A stretch of 64,000 nucleotides of DNA from Oscillospiraceae bacterium (lineage in GTDB: Bacteria; Bacillota; Clostridia; Oscillospirales; Oscillospiraceae), in NCBI GenBank assembly GCA_015067615.1, contig SVMD01000008.1, forward strand, positions 1 through 64,000, read 5' to 3'. Positions 27,291 to 36,394 of the stretch are shown piece after piece. The notes under the pieces are model-generated. The model had not been told where the DNA came from. It saw only the letters and a list, made by a program, of their open reading frames with translations, and did no database searches. The position numbers and the translations under genes were made by a program. Positions within the stretch are counted from its first letter, which is position 1, and every line of letters starts with the position of its first letter.

Positions 27291-27309
27291 AAAACTCCTT
27301 ACGGCAAAA

Positions 27310-27334
27310 TCAGGAGGGGCTTTGCCCCTCCTGA
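27310..27334 (-). terminator. Hairpin terminator between the beta-CASP gene and the MFS gene
   Basis: TCAGGAGGGGC / GCCCCTCCTGA with a TTT loop, followed on the minus strand by TTTT. Confidence 0.65.
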
Positions 27335-27349
27335 GACTGGTTTTCGTGT

Positions 27350-27529
27350 AAATTCTCGTTTACATTAGAAACTTGGCTCCCCCTCTGGGGGAGCTGGCAC
27401 CGCCTTTGGCGGTGACTGAGAGGGCAAAAGATGTTACGACACCCTCTCCGTCAGTCCTTCGGACTGCCACCTCTCCCAAAGGGAGAGGCAAGGCGCCTTC
27501 GGTGCGTTGGTTCGCTAAACGATAATTTA
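27350..27529. repeat. Intergenic TIR element, copy 6
   Basis: Ends AAATTCTCGTTTA and TAAACGATAATTT bracket ggctccccctctgggggagc, a short ggcggtgactgagagggc segment and a complementary arm. It abuts the stop of the beta-CASP gene at 27532. Confidence 0.86.
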
Positions 27530-27531
27530 TC

Positions 27532-29139
27532 TTAATTCTTCCACTTGTTGATGAGACTACGGATCTGATCGGTGAGCTTGGCGTTGTCCTTATTGGTCAT
27601 GCTGCGGCGCTTCTTGACCAGGCGCAGCAGCTCTTCGGCAGCGGCCACCAGCTCGTCAAAGACCGCCTGGGCCCGCTGGGTGCCCTTGGTGACCACTCTG
27701 CGGTCGATCTTCTTACCCTCGGTGTAGATGGTCATCTTACCGGTGATCAGATCGAATTCGGTGCCGGAGTAGGGATCCTCCGTGTTGTAGCCCTCGCCCA
27801 CCAGGATTTCCTTGAATGCCTTGACGCTGTCGTCGTCGCCGTGGTTGATGAACACGGTGCCGGGCTTCTGCTTGAAACCGTGGAGCCAGTTCAGAAGGCC
27901 CGTCTGGTCCGCGTGGCCGGAGGTGCCGTGCAGGGTGGCGATCTCCGCGTTGACGGCGATCTCTTCACCGAAGAGTTTCACGGACTTGGCGCCGTCCTGG
28001 AGTTTCCGGCCCATGGAGCCCTCGGCCTGATAACCGACGAACAGCACCGTGCTGTCCTCCCGCCACAGATTGTGCTTCAGGTGGTGCCGGACACGGCCCG
28101 CCTCGCACATGCCGCTGGCGGACAGGATCACCTTGGGGGTCTTGTCGAAGTTGATGGCCTTGGAATCGTCGGCGGTGACGCTCAGCTGCACGCCGGGGGA
28201 CCAGATGGGGTTGTAGCCCGCCTTCAGCACCGCCCGGGTCTCGGGATCCAGGCAGCTTACGTCGCACTGGAGGAAGATGCCGGTGGCTTCCACCGCCAGG
28301 GGGGAATCCACGTATACCGGGAAGTCCGGGTGGCCCGTGACCATGCCCTTCTGCTTGATCTCCCGGATGGCGTAGAGCATCTCCTGGGTACGGCCCACGG
28401 CGAAGGAGGGAATCACCAGATTGCCGCCCCGGTCGAAGGTCCGCTGGATCCAGAAGGCCAGGTCCGCTACGGCATCGCCCCGCTCACCGGGGTGATTCCG
28501 GTTGCCGTAGGTGGATTCGATCACCAGGTAGTCCGCTTCCTCCACCTGCCTGGGGTTGTTGATAATGGGCTGGTCCTGATTGCCCACGTCGCCGGAGAAT
28601 ACGATCTTCCGGGTCTCATTTCCCTCGGTGAGCCACAGCTCTACAGCGGCGGAGCCCAGCAGATGGCCGATATCCGTCAGCCGCAGCACCACGCCTTCAC
28701 CTACCCGGATCCGCTCGTCGTAATTGCAGCGGCGGAACAGCCGCAAAGCGCCCTCGGCATCCGCCAGGTCATAGGTGGGCTCCACAGGGGGCTGACCGGC
28801 GCGCTCGTTCTTCCGGCTCTGCCACTGAGCTTCGGACTCCTGGATGTGGGCGGAGTCCCGGAGCATGATGTTGCACAGGTCGCAGGTGGCATGGGTAGCG
28901 TAGACGCTGCCCTTGAAGCCATCCTTATAGAGCTTGGGGATCATGCCGGAGTGGTCAATGTGGGCATGGGTCAGAAACACCGCTTCCAGCAGGGAAGGGC
29001 TGATGGGCAGGGGGATATTCTGGAACACATCGGTGCCCTGCTCCATGCCGCAGTCCACCATGTAATATTTTCCGCCTACTTCCAGCAGCGTACAGCTGCC
29101 GGTAACCTCGTGGGTCGCGCCGATAAACTGAATTTTCAT
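27532..29139 (-). CDS. Metallo-beta-lactamase/beta-CASP RNA-processing-type hydrolase
   Basis: This 535-residue protein has an MBL fold with HAHIDHSGMIP (metal ligands) near residue 55, followed by an inserted beta-CASP domain. The Zn-dependent RNA specificity C-terminal motif (HGTSGHADQTGLLNWL) is around residue 400. Proteins of this family (YsnF/CPSF-like, distinct from RNase J) act as endo- or exoribonucleases, though not all are characterised. An extra C-terminal helix of about 70 residues is Lys/Arg-rich and could bind RNA. It is monocistronic. Confidence 0.88.
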   Translation of the reverse strand: MKIQFIGATHEVTGSCTLLEVGGKYYMVDCGMEQGTDVFQNIPLPISPSLLEAVFLTHAHIDHSGMIPKLYKDGFKGSVYATHATCDLCNIMLRDSAHIQESEAQWQSRKNERAGQPPVEPTYDLADAEGALRLFRRCNYDERIRVGEGVVLRLTDIGHLLGSAAVELWLTEGNETRKIVFSGDVGNQDQPIINNPRQVEEADYLVIESTYGNRNHPGERGDAVADLAFWIQRTFDRGGNLVIPSFAVGRTQEMLYAIREIKQKGMVTGHPDFPVYVDSPLAVEATGIFLQCDVSCLDPETRAVLKAGYNPIWSPGVQLSVTADDSKAINFDKTPKVILSASGMCEAGRVRHHLKHNLWREDSTVLFVGYQAEGSMGRKLQDGAKSVKLFGEEIAVNAEIATLHGTSGHADQTGLLNWLHGFKQKPGTVFINHGDDDSVKAFKEILVGEGYNTEDPYSGTEFDLITGKMTIYTEGKKIDRRVVTKGTQRAQAVFDELVAAAEELLRLVKKRRSMTNKDNAKLTDQIRSLINKWKN

Positions 29140-29319
29140 AAAAATCCGCCTCCTGGGAAATGAAAAGGGCCTGTTTGCGTATGGTTATTTTTATTATAGC
29201 ATGTGGAAGCCCAAAAGCATATCCCCCGAAGTGACGAAAACTCCGGGGGATTTTTGTTCAGCTTATCATATGCGATTTGGGGGGTGGAAATTCGTACTTT
29301 TCCGTGATATAATAATTTT

Positions 29320-30057
29320 TCAGTACGAATCAACGGGAACCATATCCTGATTGTTGAGGACCCGGGCAGGATTTTCCTCCAGAAGGATCCGCACATAATC
29401 TTCCGGATACCGTTCCAGCAGCCACCGGCGCACCAGGGACATGTCTGTGGTTCTGCGCCGGGGAGAATGGGCGTCGCTGGCCACCATATGGACACAGCCC
29501 ATGTCCAGCAGCCACCGGGCGGCCTGCTGGGCCCCGGAGCCGAAGGCCCCCAGGATGCTTCCCTTGTTCACCTGGATCACATAGCCCTTATGGAACCAGC
29601 GCCGGGCACCCCGGGGATCGTCCATGATGGCATCGTAGCGCTCCGGGTGGGCGATGATGACCCGGTAGCCGGCCCCGGCGATGTGGTCCAGGATATCGTC
29701 CATAAACCCATAGGGCGCGTCGAAGAAGAATTCGCACAGCACATACCGGCTGTGGCCGATGGTGGGCAGCTTACCCTCCCGGGCCAGCTCCACCGTCTCC
29801 GGCAGGCAGAGGATTTCGGCCCCCGGATGGAGCTTCAAAGGAAGCTTCTCCGCCGCCAGGGCAGCGCGCAGCTTCTCAACCTGGCGCTGAAACAGCACCA
29901 GTTCTTCCAGATCCTCCTCGATTCCCCGGAAATGGGGTGTGGCAACCAGCTCCCCGACGCCGCAGTCCGCGGCAATTTCGGCCATAGCCAGGGCTTCTTC
30001 CATATTTTCCGCGCCGTCGTCCACGTCGGGCAGAATATGGCAGTGGATATCGATCAT
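29320..30057 (-). CDS. CpsB/YwqE-type protein tyrosine phosphatase
   Basis: This 245-residue PHP-type phosphatase has the metal-binding motifs MIDIHCHILPDVDDGA at the N-terminus, ELVATPHFRG around residue 35 and IIAHPERYDAIM around residue 140. The family removes phosphate from BY-kinases that control capsule synthesis. The two BY-kinases at 13586-16459 are the obvious candidates, though encoded 13 kb away. ATG at 30057 gives the usual family N-terminus; ATG at 30066 is also possible. Confidence 0.9.
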   Translation of the reverse strand: MIDIHCHILPDVDDGAENMEEALAMAEIAADCGVGELVATPHFRGIEEDLEELVLFQRQVEKLRAALAAEKLPLKLHPGAEILCLPETVELAREGKLPTIGHSRYVLCEFFFDAPYGFMDDILDHIAGAGYRVIIAHPERYDAIMDDPRGARRWFHKGYVIQVNKGSILGAFGSGAQQAARWLLDMGCVHMVASDAHSPRRRTTDMSLVRRWLLERYPEDYVRILLEENPARVLNNQDMVPVDSY

Positions 30058-30159
30058 GGCGCACATTTCCCCTTCCCCTACAGAATTAGTTTGATTATAC
30101 CACAATCCCCGCCCGGGATGCAACCCGTCCGGCGGAGAATTCAGAAAGGCGGTGACCTT

Positions 30160-31935
30160 TTGGACACCCAATTTAAGCCATCCGCGGAGGCCTCCGGCTC
30201 CCAGGCCCTGAAGCTGCTCCGGACCAAAATGAAAGACGGCACACTGAAGGATGTGATCCGGGACTGGAAATGGATCCTCTCCTTCACCCGGGGCCGCTGG
30301 CCCCGAATCGCCCTGTACACCCTGCTGGGCATCCTCTCCAGCTGCTTAGGTCTGATCACCGGCATCACCGGAAAATATCTCATTGACTGCATTGTGACCC
30401 TGGACAAGGCCCGGCTGCCGCTGCTGGCAGTGCTGACGGTGATCACCGGTGCCGCCTCCGTAGCAATCGGTAGTGCCACCGCCCGGTACTCCGCCCGGCT
30501 GAACATCACCATGCGCAACGATGTCCAGGCCCATGTGTTTTCCAATCTGCTCCACGCCAGGTGGCTGGAGCTGCGGCGTTTCCCCACCGGTGAGCTGCTC
30601 AGCCGATTCTCCACCGATGTGCAGACGGTTTCCGGCTGCGCCGTGAACTGGCTGTCCAGCGTGATCACCCAGGTGTTCACCGTTCTGGCCTCCCTCTGCG
30701 TGGTCCTCTACTACGATCCGGTGATGGCTCTCATCGCCTTCGCCAGCACCCCGGTGCTGATCCTCACCTCCCGGCGGCTGCTCCGGCGGCAGCGGAGCTT
30801 CAATATGCAGCTGCGGCAGGTCAGCGGCGGTATGTCCGCCTTTGAGGCGGAGACCTTCCGGAATATCGACACCCTGAAGAGCTTCGGCGTGGAGGATGAC
30901 ACCATAGCCAAACTGGGTACCTGGCAGAAGCAGTACCGGGATGTGGCCCTGGAACACAACGCTTTTACCATCAAGACCAACATTCTGCTCACCGCCCTGG
31001 GCACTGCCGTGCAGTATCTGGCCCTGGGCTACTGCCTGTGGCAGCTGTGGAGCGGAAAGATCCTCATCGGTACCATGGTGCTGTTTTTGCAGCAGCGCTC
31101 CACCCTGTCCTCCGCCTTCTCCTCCCTGATCTCCCTGATCCCCTCGGCCTTGTCCGGCTCTGTGGCAGCGGAACGGATCCGGGAACTGACGGAGCTGGAA
31201 AAGGAGGAATCCTGTGGAACCAAAGCCAGCGTACATGGAAGCTGTGCACTGGAGCTGGACAAGGTCAGCGCCAGCTATGAGGACGGCCGCCAGGTCCTCC
31301 GGGAGGTATCCCTCCGGGCAGACCGGGGCCGGATCGCCGCACTGGTGGGGCCCTCCGGCGAGGGCAAATCCACCCTGATCCGCCTGATTCTGGGACTGAT
31401 CTCCCCGGATTCCGGCACCGCCTGCCTGACGGACGAGGCAGGCAGCCGCCTCCCCCTGGGAGCGGACACCCGGCACCTGTTCGCCTATGTGCCCCAGGGT
31501 AATACGGTGCTGGCCGGAACCATCGCGGAAAATCTGCGGTTGGTGAACCATGAGGCCACGGAGGAGCAGCTGGTCCAGGCCCTGAAGGACGCCTGCGCCT
31601 GGGAATTTGTCAGCGCCCTGCCCCAGGGCATCCACAGCCCCATCGGCGAGGGTGGCAAGGGCTTTTCTGAGGGACAGGCCCAGCGCATCGCTATTGCCCG
31701 GGCCCTGGTGCGCAACGCGCCGGTGCTGCTGCTGGACGAGGTGACCAGTGCCCTGGATCTGGAAACGGAGCGGCAGGTGCTGCAAAACCTCATGAGCCGG
31801 GGCCTCACCTGTCTGGTGGCCACCCACCGGCCCTCGGTGCTGAGCCTGTGCAGCCGGGTCTATAAAGTCAGTGATGGCAGCTTAAGCCAGCTGGATGCGG
31901 ACCAAATCCAGGCCCTGATCCAGTTTGAAAAATAA
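30160..31935 (+). CDS. ABC exporter, fused membrane and ATPase domains
   Basis: This 591-residue half-transporter has six membrane segments (about residues 50-330) followed by an ABC ATPase with Walker A GPSGEGKST and Walker B VLLLDEVTSAL. The signature motif is degenerate: FSEGQAQRIAIARALV instead of LSGGQ. Family members export lipids, peptides or drugs; no neighbour indicates the cargo. I chose the TTG at 30160 because AAAGGCGG lies upstream and no ATG gives a full N-terminus. The open frame to the left is antisense to the phosphatase gene. Confidence 0.85.
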   Translation: MDTQFKPSAEASGSQALKLLRTKMKDGTLKDVIRDWKWILSFTRGRWPRIALYTLLGILSSCLGLITGITGKYLIDCIVTLDKARLPLLAVLTVITGAASVAIGSATARYSARLNITMRNDVQAHVFSNLLHARWLELRRFPTGELLSRFSTDVQTVSGCAVNWLSSVITQVFTVLASLCVVLYYDPVMALIAFASTPVLILTSRRLLRRQRSFNMQLRQVSGGMSAFEAETFRNIDTLKSFGVEDDTIAKLGTWQKQYRDVALEHNAFTIKTNILLTALGTAVQYLALGYCLWQLWSGKILIGTMVLFLQQRSTLSSAFSSLISLIPSALSGSVAAERIRELTELEKEESCGTKASVHGSCALELDKVSASYEDGRQVLREVSLRADRGRIAALVGPSGEGKSTLIRLILGLISPDSGTACLTDEAGSRLPLGADTRHLFAYVPQGNTVLAGTIAENLRLVNHEATEEQLVQALKDACAWEFVSALPQGIHSPIGEGGKGFSEGQAQRIAIARALVRNAPVLLLDEVTSALDLETERQVLQNLMSRGLTCLVATHRPSVLSLCSRVYKVSDGSLSQLDADQIQALIQFEK

Positions 31936-31939
31936 GGAA

Positions 31940-31972
31940 ATCCGGCGGAAATCTCCGCCGGATTCTTCTTTT
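31940..31972 (+). terminator. Terminator of the ABC exporter gene
   Basis: ATCCGGCGGA / TCCGCCGGAT followed by TCTTCTTTT. Confidence 0.82.
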
Positions 31973-31979
31973 ATACCAC

Positions 31980-32149
31980 AAATTATCGTTTAGCGCACCA
32001 AAGGCTCCCCTTGAGGGGAGCTGTCAGCGAAGCTGACTGAGGGGTGAAAGGCAGGCGCTCAACGAATTTCGGCTTTCACCCCTCCGGCCCTATGGGCCAC
32101 CTCCCCTCAAGGGGAGGCAAGGCGGTGTTCCGCTGCTAAACGCTAATTT
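31980..32149. repeat. Intergenic TIR element, copy 7
   Basis: Ends AAATTATCGTTTA and TAAACGCTAATTT carry a third interior type: ggctccccttgaggggagct, tgtcagcgaagctgactgag, ggggtgaaag and a complementary arm. It shares this interior with copy 8 in inverted orientation. Confidence 0.88.
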
Positions 32150-32166
32150 CTCCCCCCATGACGCAA

Positions 32167-32194
32167 AAATCCCCGCCTTTACAGGCGGGGATTT
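32167..32194 (-). terminator. Terminator of the glycogen phosphorylase operon
   Basis: AAATCCCCGCC / GGCGGGGATTT with a TTTACA loop, followed on the minus strand by TTTTTG. Confidence 0.85.
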
Positions 32195-32203
32195 CATGCT
32201 TTT

Positions 32204-34549
32204 TTAGCGCTGGGTGGGCTTGATGTGCCAGATTTCCTCGGCGTACTGACGGATGGTACGGTCGGAGGAGAACTTGGCGGCGGAAGCCACGTTCACCAGG
32301 CACTTGCGGCCGAAGGTCATCTTATCGGCATAGTCCCGGTTGGCCTGGAGCTTGGCATCCACGTAGGAAGCGTAGTCCAGCAGCAGGTAATACTGGTCGC
32401 TGCCGTTGACAACCTGCTGGAACAGGTTGCGGATGCCGTCGTCGGTGGGCACGGTGCCGTCCACCAGGGTGTTCAGGGCACGGCGCAGGTCGGCATTCTC
32501 GTCGTAGATCTTCCGGGGGTTGTAGCTGCCCTTGATGGCGTTGATCTGATCCACGGTGGCGCCGAAGATATACTCGTTCTCGCGGCCTGCCTCCTCGGCG
32601 ATCTCCACGTTGGCGCCGTCCAGGGTGCCCAGGGTGATGGCGCCGTTGAGCATCAGCTTCATGTTGCCGGTGCCGGAAGCCTCCAGGCCGGCAGGAGAGA
32701 TCTGCTCGGACAGGTCGGCAGCGGGAATGATATGCTCAGCGTAGGAGCAGTTGTAGTTCTGAACAAAGACCACCTTCATCTTGTCGGCAACATCTCTGTC
32801 GTTGTTGATCATCTTGGCCACACGGTTGATGTAGCGGATGACGGACTTGGCGTCGATGTAGCCGGGAGCGGCCTTGGCGCCGAAGATGAATGCGGTGGGC
32901 TGGAAGTCGGGCAGACGGCCCTCCTTCAGGCGGAAGTAGATATCCACAACAGCGATGATGTTCATCAGCTGGCGCTTGTACATGTGCAGACGCTTGACCT
33001 GGACATCGAACATGAAGTCGGGGTTCAGCATGACGCCCTCGTGCTTGGCGATGACGTTGCACAGCTGCTCCTTCTTCTCACGCTTGATGGCGTTGAAGCG
33101 GACCACGGTCTCGTCGTCCAGATGTTCGTTAAGGCCCTTGATCAGCTCCAGATCCTTCAGGAAGTCGCCGCCAACCTTCTCACGGATCAGATTGGACAGC
33201 TCGGGGTTGCACAGGCCAACCCAGCGGCGGGGAGTGATGCCGTTGGTCTTGTTCTGGAAGCGCTCGGGGAACACGGTGTACCAGTTCTTGAAGCAGTCGT
33301 CCTTCAGGATCTGGGAGTGGATCTCAGCAACGCCGTTGACATAGGAGCCCACGTAAATGGACAGGTTTGCCATGTGGACGATGTCCTCGTCGATGATGAA
33401 CAGCTTTCTTGCCCGGCGCTCCTGGAAGTCCATGGGCAGCTCGGTACGCATCTTGTGGTCGATGCGGCAGATGATGTCGGCGATCTGAGGCACCACGGAG
33501 CGCATCAGGTTCAGGGGCCACTTCTCCAGAGCCTCACCCAGAACGGTGTGGTTGGTGTAGGAGAAGGTCTTCTGAGCCACCTTGAAGGCATCGTCGAAGC
33601 TCATGCCCTCGATCATCAGCAGACGGATCAGCTCGGGGATGGACATGGCGGGGTGGGTGTCGTTCAGCTGCACAGCGTAGCGCTCACCGAAACGGCTGAA
33701 ATCGTTGCCGTAGGCCAGCTTGTAGTTGCGCATCATGTCCTGCAGGGATGCGGAGGACAGGACGTACTGCTGCTTCAGGCGCAGACGCTTGCCGTCCCAG
33801 GTGGAGTCGTTGGGGTACAGAACACGGGTGATGTCCTCAGCCATGTTCTTGGCATCCAGAGCCTTCTGGTAGTTCTGGTTGTTGAAAGCCTTGAAGTCCA
33901 GCTCTTCCTCGGCCTCGCACTGCCACAGACGCAGGGTGCCCACGTTGTCGGTGCCGTAGCCGATGACGGGAACGTCATAGGGCACAGCCACAACGGTGTG
34001 CTCGGGGAAGGAAACCTTCACAGCGTGCTTCAGGCGGCGGTAGGACCAGGGATCACCGAACTTGGTCCAGTCGTCGGCGTTCTCCACCTGGTTGCCCTCG
34101 CCGTCAAAGCTCTGCTTGAACAGGCCGAACTTGTAGCGCAGGCCGTAACCGCTCAGGGGCAGGTCGCAGGAAGCGGCGGAGTCCAGGAAGCAGGCAGCGA
34201 GTCTGCCCAGACCGCCGTTGCCCAGTGCGTCGTCCTCGATGTCCTCCAGGACAGCCAGGTCCACACCGCGCTCGGCAAACAGGGCCTTCATCTCATCCAG
34301 AATGCCCAGGTTGAACATATTGGAGTAGACCAGGCGGCCGATCAGGTACTCAGCAGAGATGTAGTAGGCCTTCCGCTCGTGCATACGAGCCTTCTTGGAG
34401 GCGCTCCAGTTGTCGGAAATAGCCATCATCACTGCGTGACCCAGGGCCTCATGCAGTTCCTGGGGAGTAGCTTCCTTCAGGCTGACGTCGTAAGTGTACT
34501 TCAGCTGGGCCTCAGTCCACTTCACAATGCTCATGCAATCATACTTCAT
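32204..34549 (-). CDS. glgP: Glycogen/starch/maltodextrin phosphorylase
   Basis: This 781-residue GT35 phosphorylase releases glucose-1-phosphate from alpha-1,4-glucans. The PLP-binding region EASGTGNMKLMLNGAITLGT and the nearby LDGANVEI are intact, as is the N-terminal ALGNGGLGRLAACFLDS. It forms an operon with the upstream 4-alpha-glucanotransferase (45-base gap); together they break down glycogen or imported maltodextrin. Confidence 0.96.
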   Translation of the reverse strand: MKYDCMSIVKWTEAQLKYTYDVSLKEATPQELHEALGHAVMMAISDNWSASKKARMHERKAYYISAEYLIGRLVYSNMFNLGILDEMKALFAERGVDLAVLEDIEDDALGNGGLGRLAACFLDSAASCDLPLSGYGLRYKFGLFKQSFDGEGNQVENADDWTKFGDPWSYRRLKHAVKVSFPEHTVVAVPYDVPVIGYGTDNVGTLRLWQCEAEEELDFKAFNNQNYQKALDAKNMAEDITRVLYPNDSTWDGKRLRLKQQYVLSSASLQDMMRNYKLAYGNDFSRFGERYAVQLNDTHPAMSIPELIRLLMIEGMSFDDAFKVAQKTFSYTNHTVLGEALEKWPLNLMRSVVPQIADIICRIDHKMRTELPMDFQERRARKLFIIDEDIVHMANLSIYVGSYVNGVAEIHSQILKDDCFKNWYTVFPERFQNKTNGITPRRWVGLCNPELSNLIREKVGGDFLKDLELIKGLNEHLDDETVVRFNAIKREKKEQLCNVIAKHEGVMLNPDFMFDVQVKRLHMYKRQLMNIIAVVDIYFRLKEGRLPDFQPTAFIFGAKAAPGYIDAKSVIRYINRVAKMINNDRDVADKMKVVFVQNYNCSYAEHIIPAADLSEQISPAGLEASGTGNMKLMLNGAITLGTLDGANVEIAEEAGRENEYIFGATVDQINAIKGSYNPRKIYDENADLRRALNTLVDGTVPTDDGIRNLFQQVVNGSDQYYLLLDYASYVDAKLQANRDYADKMTFGRKCLVNVASAAKFSSDRTIRQYAEEIWHIKPTQR

Positions 34550-34594
34550 TTACTAAATTCTCCATTCTTAAAAGCGGGGGGAAATCCGCTGTGT

Positions 34595-36079
34595 TTATTC
34601 TTTCTCGGGCAGGCGGCCGTAGAGCTTGGTCATGTTGTAGATTCTCTTGGCCAGGGACATATTGAAGTCCTTCTTCTCGGCTCTCCAGGTCCAGTTGGCG
34701 TCGGACAGGGTGCCGGGGAAGTTCATTCTTGCCTCAGCGCCCAGGTTCAGCCAGTCGGGCATCTGGATGATGCACATATCAGAGACGGAGCTCATGGCGG
34801 TGCGGATGGTGCCCAGTACCAGACCCTCGGTCTCGTTCAGGCCCATGTACTCGATGGCGTAGGCCTTGGCGTCCTTGGATGCGGTCTCAAACCACTGGCG
34901 CATGGTCATGTTGTCATGGGTGCCGGTATAGACCACGGAATTTCTGGTGTAAGTATAGGGCAGGTAGTCGGAGGGCTCACGGGAATCGAAAGCAAACTCC
35001 AGGACCTTCATGCCGGGGAAGCCGGAATTGTCCCGCAGGTCCAGAACCTCCTGGGTCAGGTAGCCCAGGTCCTCGGCGATCATCTCCAGCTGAGGCAGGC
35101 CCTTCTTCACGGCCTCCACAAAGGACATGTCAGGACCCTTGACCCAGTGACCGGCCTTGGCGGTAGCAGCGCCGTAGGGCACGGACCAGTAGGCCTCCAG
35201 GCCGCGGAAATGGTCCATACGAACCACATCGTACCACGCGCCGGCGGCAGCCAGGCGCTTCAGCCACCAGCTGTAGCCGTCGCCCTTCATCTTCTCCCAG
35301 TCGTAGATGGGATTGCCCCAGAGCTGACCGTCAGCGGAGAAGGCGTCGGGGGGGCAGCCGGCGATGACCTTAGGGGTCAGGGTCTCATCCAGCTGGAACA
35401 TCTCAGGTTCGGACCAGACTTCCACAGAGTCCAGGGGAACGTAGATGGGCACGTCACCGATGATCTTGATGCCGTTCTTGTTGGCATAGCTGCGCAGGGC
35501 GGTCCACTGCTTGTTAAACAGGTACTGCACAAAGCTGTAGAAGCGGATCTCGTCGGCCAGCTCAGCCCGGACAGCGTCCATGACGTCACCGCGGCGCATC
35601 TTCACGCCCTCTTCCCAGTTGTACCAGGGCTGGCCTGCGTACTTGCCCTTCAGGGCCATGAACAGGGCGAAATCGGGCAGCCAGGCCTCATTGTCCTCCA
35701 TGAACAGCTCAAACTCATTGCCGCCCTGGAAACGGGAGTAGGCAATGCGCAGAACATTCAGGCGGTTGTTGTAGAGCTTGCCGAAATCAGCCTTGGTATC
35801 CTTCCAGCACCAGTCAATGGGCTCGACCTCCTCCTTTTTCAGCAGGCCCTCCTCGATCAGGGACTCCAGATCGATCAGGTAGTGGTTGCCGGCAAAGGAA
35901 GAGCAGGACTGATAAGGAGAGTCACCGTAGCCGGTGGGAGTCAGAGGCAGGATCTGCCACATGGACTGGCCTGCCTGCTTCAGAAAATCAACGAACGCGA
36001 AGGCTTGCTTGCCCATGGTACCAACACCATAGGAACCGGGGAGGCTGGTGATATGCATCAAAATGCCGCTGCTTCGCAT
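34595..36079 (-). CDS. malQ: 4-alpha-glucanotransferase (GH77)
   Basis: This 494-residue amylomaltase starts MRSSGILMHITSLPGSYGVG. The family segments SPYQSCSSFAGNHYLIDL, VVRMDHFRGLEAYWSVP (nucleophile Asp region) and IAEDLGYLTQEVLDLRD (acid/base Glu region) are visible, as is YTGTHDNMT. It transfers maltosyl or longer chains between glucans, giving substrates for the phosphorylase downstream. A near-perfect 14-base palindrome at 36109-36122 upstream is a likely regulator site. Confidence 0.95.
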   Translation of the reverse strand: MRSSGILMHITSLPGSYGVGTMGKQAFAFVDFLKQAGQSMWQILPLTPTGYGDSPYQSCSSFAGNHYLIDLESLIEEGLLKKEEVEPIDWCWKDTKADFGKLYNNRLNVLRIAYSRFQGGNEFELFMEDNEAWLPDFALFMALKGKYAGQPWYNWEEGVKMRRGDVMDAVRAELADEIRFYSFVQYLFNKQWTALRSYANKNGIKIIGDVPIYVPLDSVEVWSEPEMFQLDETLTPKVIAGCPPDAFSADGQLWGNPIYDWEKMKGDGYSWWLKRLAAAGAWYDVVRMDHFRGLEAYWSVPYGAATAKAGHWVKGPDMSFVEAVKKGLPQLEMIAEDLGYLTQEVLDLRDNSGFPGMKVLEFAFDSREPSDYLPYTYTRNSVVYTGTHDNMTMRQWFETASKDAKAYAIEYMGLNETEGLVLGTIRTAMSSVSDMCIIQMPDWLNLGAEARMNFPGTLSDANWTWRAEKKDFNMSLAKRIYNMTKLYGRLPEKE

Positions 36080-36096
36080 AAGAATATCTCCTTTAT

Positions 36097-36102
36097 ATTA
36101 TA
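36097..36102 (-). promoter_or_regulatory. Probable -10 element of the malQ-glgP operon
   Basis: TATAAT on the minus strand, 18 bases before the ATG at 36079. The -35 position reads GCGGCA, so the promoter is weak or needs an activator. The 36080-36394 gap holds this promoter, two operator-like sequences and the terminator of the next gene. Confidence 0.5.
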
Positions 36103-36108
36103 TTAGTT

Positions 36109-36122
36109 GCGAACCGGTTTGC
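36109..36122. promoter_or_regulatory. LacI-family-like operator in the malQ promoter
   Basis: GCGAACCGGTTTGC is a palindrome with one mismatch and a central CG, as LacI-family regulators prefer. It lies in the -10/-35 spacer of the malQ promoter. Confidence 0.5.
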
Positions 36123-36184
36123 CGCGGAATCCGCAGCAGGAGGACATTTGTCTTTCTGGTAAAAATCCAGATTTTTCTAATTTT

Positions 36185-36195
36185 AAAACGTTTCC
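36185..36195. promoter_or_regulatory. LacI/CcpA-like half operator upstream of malQ-glgP
   Basis: AAAACGTTTCC is the exact reverse complement of the GGAAACGTTTT found over the msmK promoter at 37793-37803. Confidence 0.45.
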
Positions 36196-36357
36196 AACAG
36201 GTTCTCACGCTAACAGAATATTACTTTTTTATCCATTTGTCAAGTGAAATCCGCCGGAACGGAATCCGGCGGCGGCATTTTTGGCACATTGTATGGATTC
36301 TATCCGGGTTTTTCCAAAAAAATACCCACTTTTTACATAGCAAAAATAAGAAAAAAT

Positions 36358-36385
36358 CGGGTCTGCCGAAGCAGACCCGATTTTG
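36358..36385 (-). terminator. Terminator of the MsmK-type ATPase gene
   Basis: TCGGGTCTGC / GCAGACCCGA with a CGAA loop; on the minus strand it runs into ATTTTTTC. Confidence 0.85.
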
Positions 36386-36394
36386 TTTTGGAAC

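Noticed and set aside
29467..30159. N-terminal extension of the ABC exporter
   Set aside because: It is antisense to the CpsB/YwqE-type phosphatase; the exporter similarity starts only after 30160.
32225..36106. Very long open frame on the plus strand opposite glgP and malQ
   Set aside because: It is antisense to two clear enzyme genes and spans their intergenic gap; its translation is low-complexity Val/Gly/His/Leu-rich, as expected from the opposite frame of GC-rich codons.
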